Shown here piece after piece: positions 6,667 through 8,254 of a stretch of 8,254 nt of DNA. Position numbers and translations under genes: made by a program. Every line of letters begins with the position of its first letter. Within the stretch, counting starts at the first letter, position 1. Source of the DNA: Gemmatimonadota bacterium (GTDB taxonomy: Bacteria > Gemmatimonadota > Gemmatimonadetes > Longimicrobiales > Gaopeijiaceae); NCBI GenBank assembly GCA_003567615.1, contig PWZC01000250.1, positions 1 to 8,254 of the forward strand, read 5' to 3'. The notes beneath the pieces were generated by a model, which saw only the letters and a list, made by a program, of their open reading frames with translations, searched no databases and had not been told where the DNA came from.

Positions 6667-8254
6667 TCACTGCTCGGCGCTCGCCAGGTCGCGGATGACA
6701 CCGGCCATGAGCCGCACCCGCTCCGAGTCGGCAGCTCCGGCCGCTTCGGCCTCGAGCTCGGTGGCGAGCTGGGCCAGTCGGTCCCGCCGGTCGGCACCGG
6801 AGGCCGCCTCGGCCGCGTCAAGCGCCGACCCGATGGCCGACGTCCGAGCCGACGGAAGTCCGTTGCCCCGGACGATCTGGTCCAGGTACGCCCGGGCCAC
6901 CGGGAAGGCGGCCGGCCACACCAGCTTGGGCTGAGACTGGGGGTTGTACGTTTCCATGGTGACCAGCTTGGCCGCCTCGATCTCGTTTTCCGAGAGGTGC
7001 TCGCTGGGGGTCAGTTCCAGAACGTCCAGGCCGCGGGCCAGCTCGGAGGAGTAGATGTAGCCGTTGTACCAGTAGGCACCCCAGGACCCTCCGACCACCA
7101 GAACCTCGTCATCCACCGGCCCCCGATCGAAGTAGGCAATCTCCACCGGATCGTCGGGGTCGCTGAAGTCGTAGACGTTCACGCCGCCCTGGTACCACCC
7201 CTGCACCTTGATCTCCCGGCCGGGCACCGGAATCAGCCCGCCGTTATGGGAGACACAGTTTTCGGTCTCCGTCTGAGCCGCCGGCATCTTGAAGTACGAC
7301 CGCTGATGGAAGCGACCGTTCTCGTCGATGATCAGGTGGACATTCCCACCCAGGTGGAGGGGATCCTCGGCCCGGCACCGGGGCCGGGTCCCGCCGCCCC
7401 ATTCATCGGTGAAGACCACCATCCCGGCGTCGTTGCTGAAGACGGCGGTGTGCCAGAGGGAGAAGTTCTCGTCCGAGAGGGCGTCCAGGCGAACCGGGTT
7501 CTCGGGGTCCGAGGCGTCCAGGAGGATCCCGTAGCTGCCGCAGGCGCCGGCCACCAGGTTGTAGTGGGGATAGGCGGTCAGGTCATGGCATCCGGAGGGG
7601 CCGCCCCGGGTCCCTACCGGCGCGAGCCCCTCGAACATCCGGGAGTAGGCCACCACCTCGGAGGCCTCCGGCTCATCCAGCGGCACCCGGATGATGTCCA
7701 CCCGGAACTGCGCGGTGTTCGGGTTCTCCGCGACCGATCCCGCCGAGCATCCCGCCATCTCCGCAGCGTCCCGGGGAAGGGATGATCCCCCTACGTAGAT
7801 GTAGATCACCCGGTCGTCGGAGGGGTGGGGGACGATGGTGTGGGTGTGAGAGCCGCGGCAGGTCTGCACATTCTTCACGAGCCGCGGCGACACCGGGTCG
7901 CTCACATCGAAGATCCGCACCCCCAGCATCCGGTCCGCGCCATCTTCCACCCCCTGCGAGCCGCAGTCGATGCGGGACCTGCGGCTCTCGGCCGAGACGA
8001 AGAGGAGGTCACCCCAGATGGAAGGATCTCCCTGGTCGGTGGGACAGACCACCGTGCTCACCAGCTCAGGTCGGGTGGGATCGGCGATGTCCCAGATCAT
8101 GAAGCCGCTGAAATTCCCCTGGTAGACGAAGTTGTCGCGGAAGGCCAGATCCGAATTGATGAAGGCCAATCCGGCAATGGAGTCGAACTCCGCAGGCTTC
8201 GGCGCCCACGAGGTGAGGCGCATGTTCATGAAGACCTGTTCCGCGGAATTACCG
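6667..8254 (-). CDS. LVIvD-repeat beta-propeller protein, probably secreted (5' partial)
   Basis: The frame stays open through the right edge (GNSAEQVF precedes the Met at 8229), so the N-terminus with any signal peptide is missing. Residues are counted from that Met (520 visible). The body is a repeat-built beta-propeller of the LVIvD type, with recurring strands such as GFMIWDIADPTRPELVSTV (42-60), GVRIFDVSDPVSPRLVKNV (103-121), GILLDASDPENPVRL (234-248) and GVNVYDFSDPDDPVEIAYF (349-367). Further motifs that I recall as typical of this family are CRGSHTH (124-130), GCHDLTAYP (213-221), WHTAVF (259-264), FTDEWGGGTRPRC (273-285), NCVSHNGG (324-331) and YWYNGYIYSSELARGLDV (386-403). Eight cysteines suggest disulfides in an exported protein. 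Residues about 440-520 form a separate Ala/Arg/Glu-rich helical tail. Biochemical function is unknown to me. It is first in an operon with the M14 peptidase; its stop overlaps a possible GTG start (GTGA). Confidence 0.9.
   Translation of the reverse strand, partial: GNSAEQVFMNMRLTSWAPKPAEFDSIAGLAFINSDLAFRDNFVYQGNFSGFMIWDIADPTRPELVSTVVCPTDQGDPSIWGDLLFVSAESRRSRIDCGSQGVEDGADRMLGVRIFDVSDPVSPRLVKNVQTCRGSHTHTIVPHPSDDRVIYIYVGGSSLPRDAAEMAGCSAGSVAENPNTAQFRVDIIRVPLDEPEASEVVAYSRMFEGLAPVGTRGGPSGCHDLTAYPHYNLVAGACGSYGILLDASDPENPVRLDALSDENFSLWHTAVFSNDAGMVVFTDEWGGGTRPRCRAEDPLHLGGNVHLIIDENGRFHQRSYFKMPAAQTETENCVSHNGGLIPVPGREIKVQGWYQGGVNVYDFSDPDDPVEIAYFDRGPVDDEVLVVGGSWGAYWYNGYIYSSELARGLDVLELTPSEHLSENEIEAAKLVTMETYNPQSQPKLVWPAAFPVARAYLDQIVRGNGLPSARTSAIGSALDAAEAASGADRRDRLAQLATELEAEAAGAADSERVRLMAGVIRDLASAEQ

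Noticed and set aside
6626..6670. N-terminal extension of the M14 peptidase from the GTG at 6670
   Set aside because: Not excluded, because GTGA overlaps are common in operons. It has no comparable ribosome site and puts 15 polar residues ahead of a normal signal peptide, so the 6625 start was preferred.
6478..7785. 435-residue open frame on the plus strand opposite the LVIvD and M14 genes
   Set aside because: It spans two well-supported minus-strand genes and has Gly/Arg/Pro/Val-rich mirror composition with no motif.
1..8254. tRNA, rRNA, CRISPR repeats, insertion sequences, attachment sites, riboswitches
   Set aside because: No repeated spacer pattern, transposase-like protein, terminal repeats or cloverleaf-like segment was seen, and the non-coding gaps are only about 135, 121 and at most 41 bases.

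Overview
The window is G+C-rich, densely coding bacterial DNA with no RNA genes, mobile elements or CRISPR array that I can see. The most likely source is Gemmatimonadota, or a related group of the FCB lineage. Three things point there: a SusC/SusD pair of the style common in that phylum (plug start LDELVVTGTAGAARRREVG, SusD mature start CDFEVTNPGP), a small beta-rich protein ending in a glycine-zipper helix, and a large secreted LVIvD-repeat protein. This is an inference from protein style; no 16S or other marker is present.

Layout. (1) 1-463, + strand: the 3' part of a small lipoprotein-like gene whose start lies left of the window. (2) 464-598: a 135-base regulatory gap holding a perfect 8-base inverted repeat (518-544) that contains a TTGACA, and a TACAAT box just before the next start codon. 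(3) 599-4842, + strand: susC then susD, joined by a TGATG stop/start overlap, encoding an outer-membrane TonB-dependent importer and its surface binding lipoprotein. (4) 4843-4963: the convergent junction, with a 15-bp hairpin (4900-4935) that probably terminates both sides. (5) 4964-8254, - strand: a two-gene operon, with a secreted LVIvD-repeat beta-propeller protein first (5' end beyond the right edge) and a secreted M14-family zinc carboxypeptidase second. A perfect 11-bp hairpin (6613-6639) covers the best ribosome binding site and start codon of the peptidase.

How the genes may work together. SusC/SusD would bind and import an oligomeric nutrient across the outer membrane. The neighbouring secreted carboxypeptidase could trim peptides, and the LVIvD protein is an exported propeller of unknown function. 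Peptide scavenging is a reasonable hypothesis, but the two operons are convergent and separately transcribed, so the link is only positional. No carbohydrate-active enzyme, sigma/anti-sigma pair or other local regulator is present.

I did not find a clearly new multi-gene system. The observations most worth a second look are the hairpin over the peptidase start, the inverted repeat in front of susC, and the conserved His/Cys/acidic motifs of the LVIvD protein, which look like a metal or catalytic centre.
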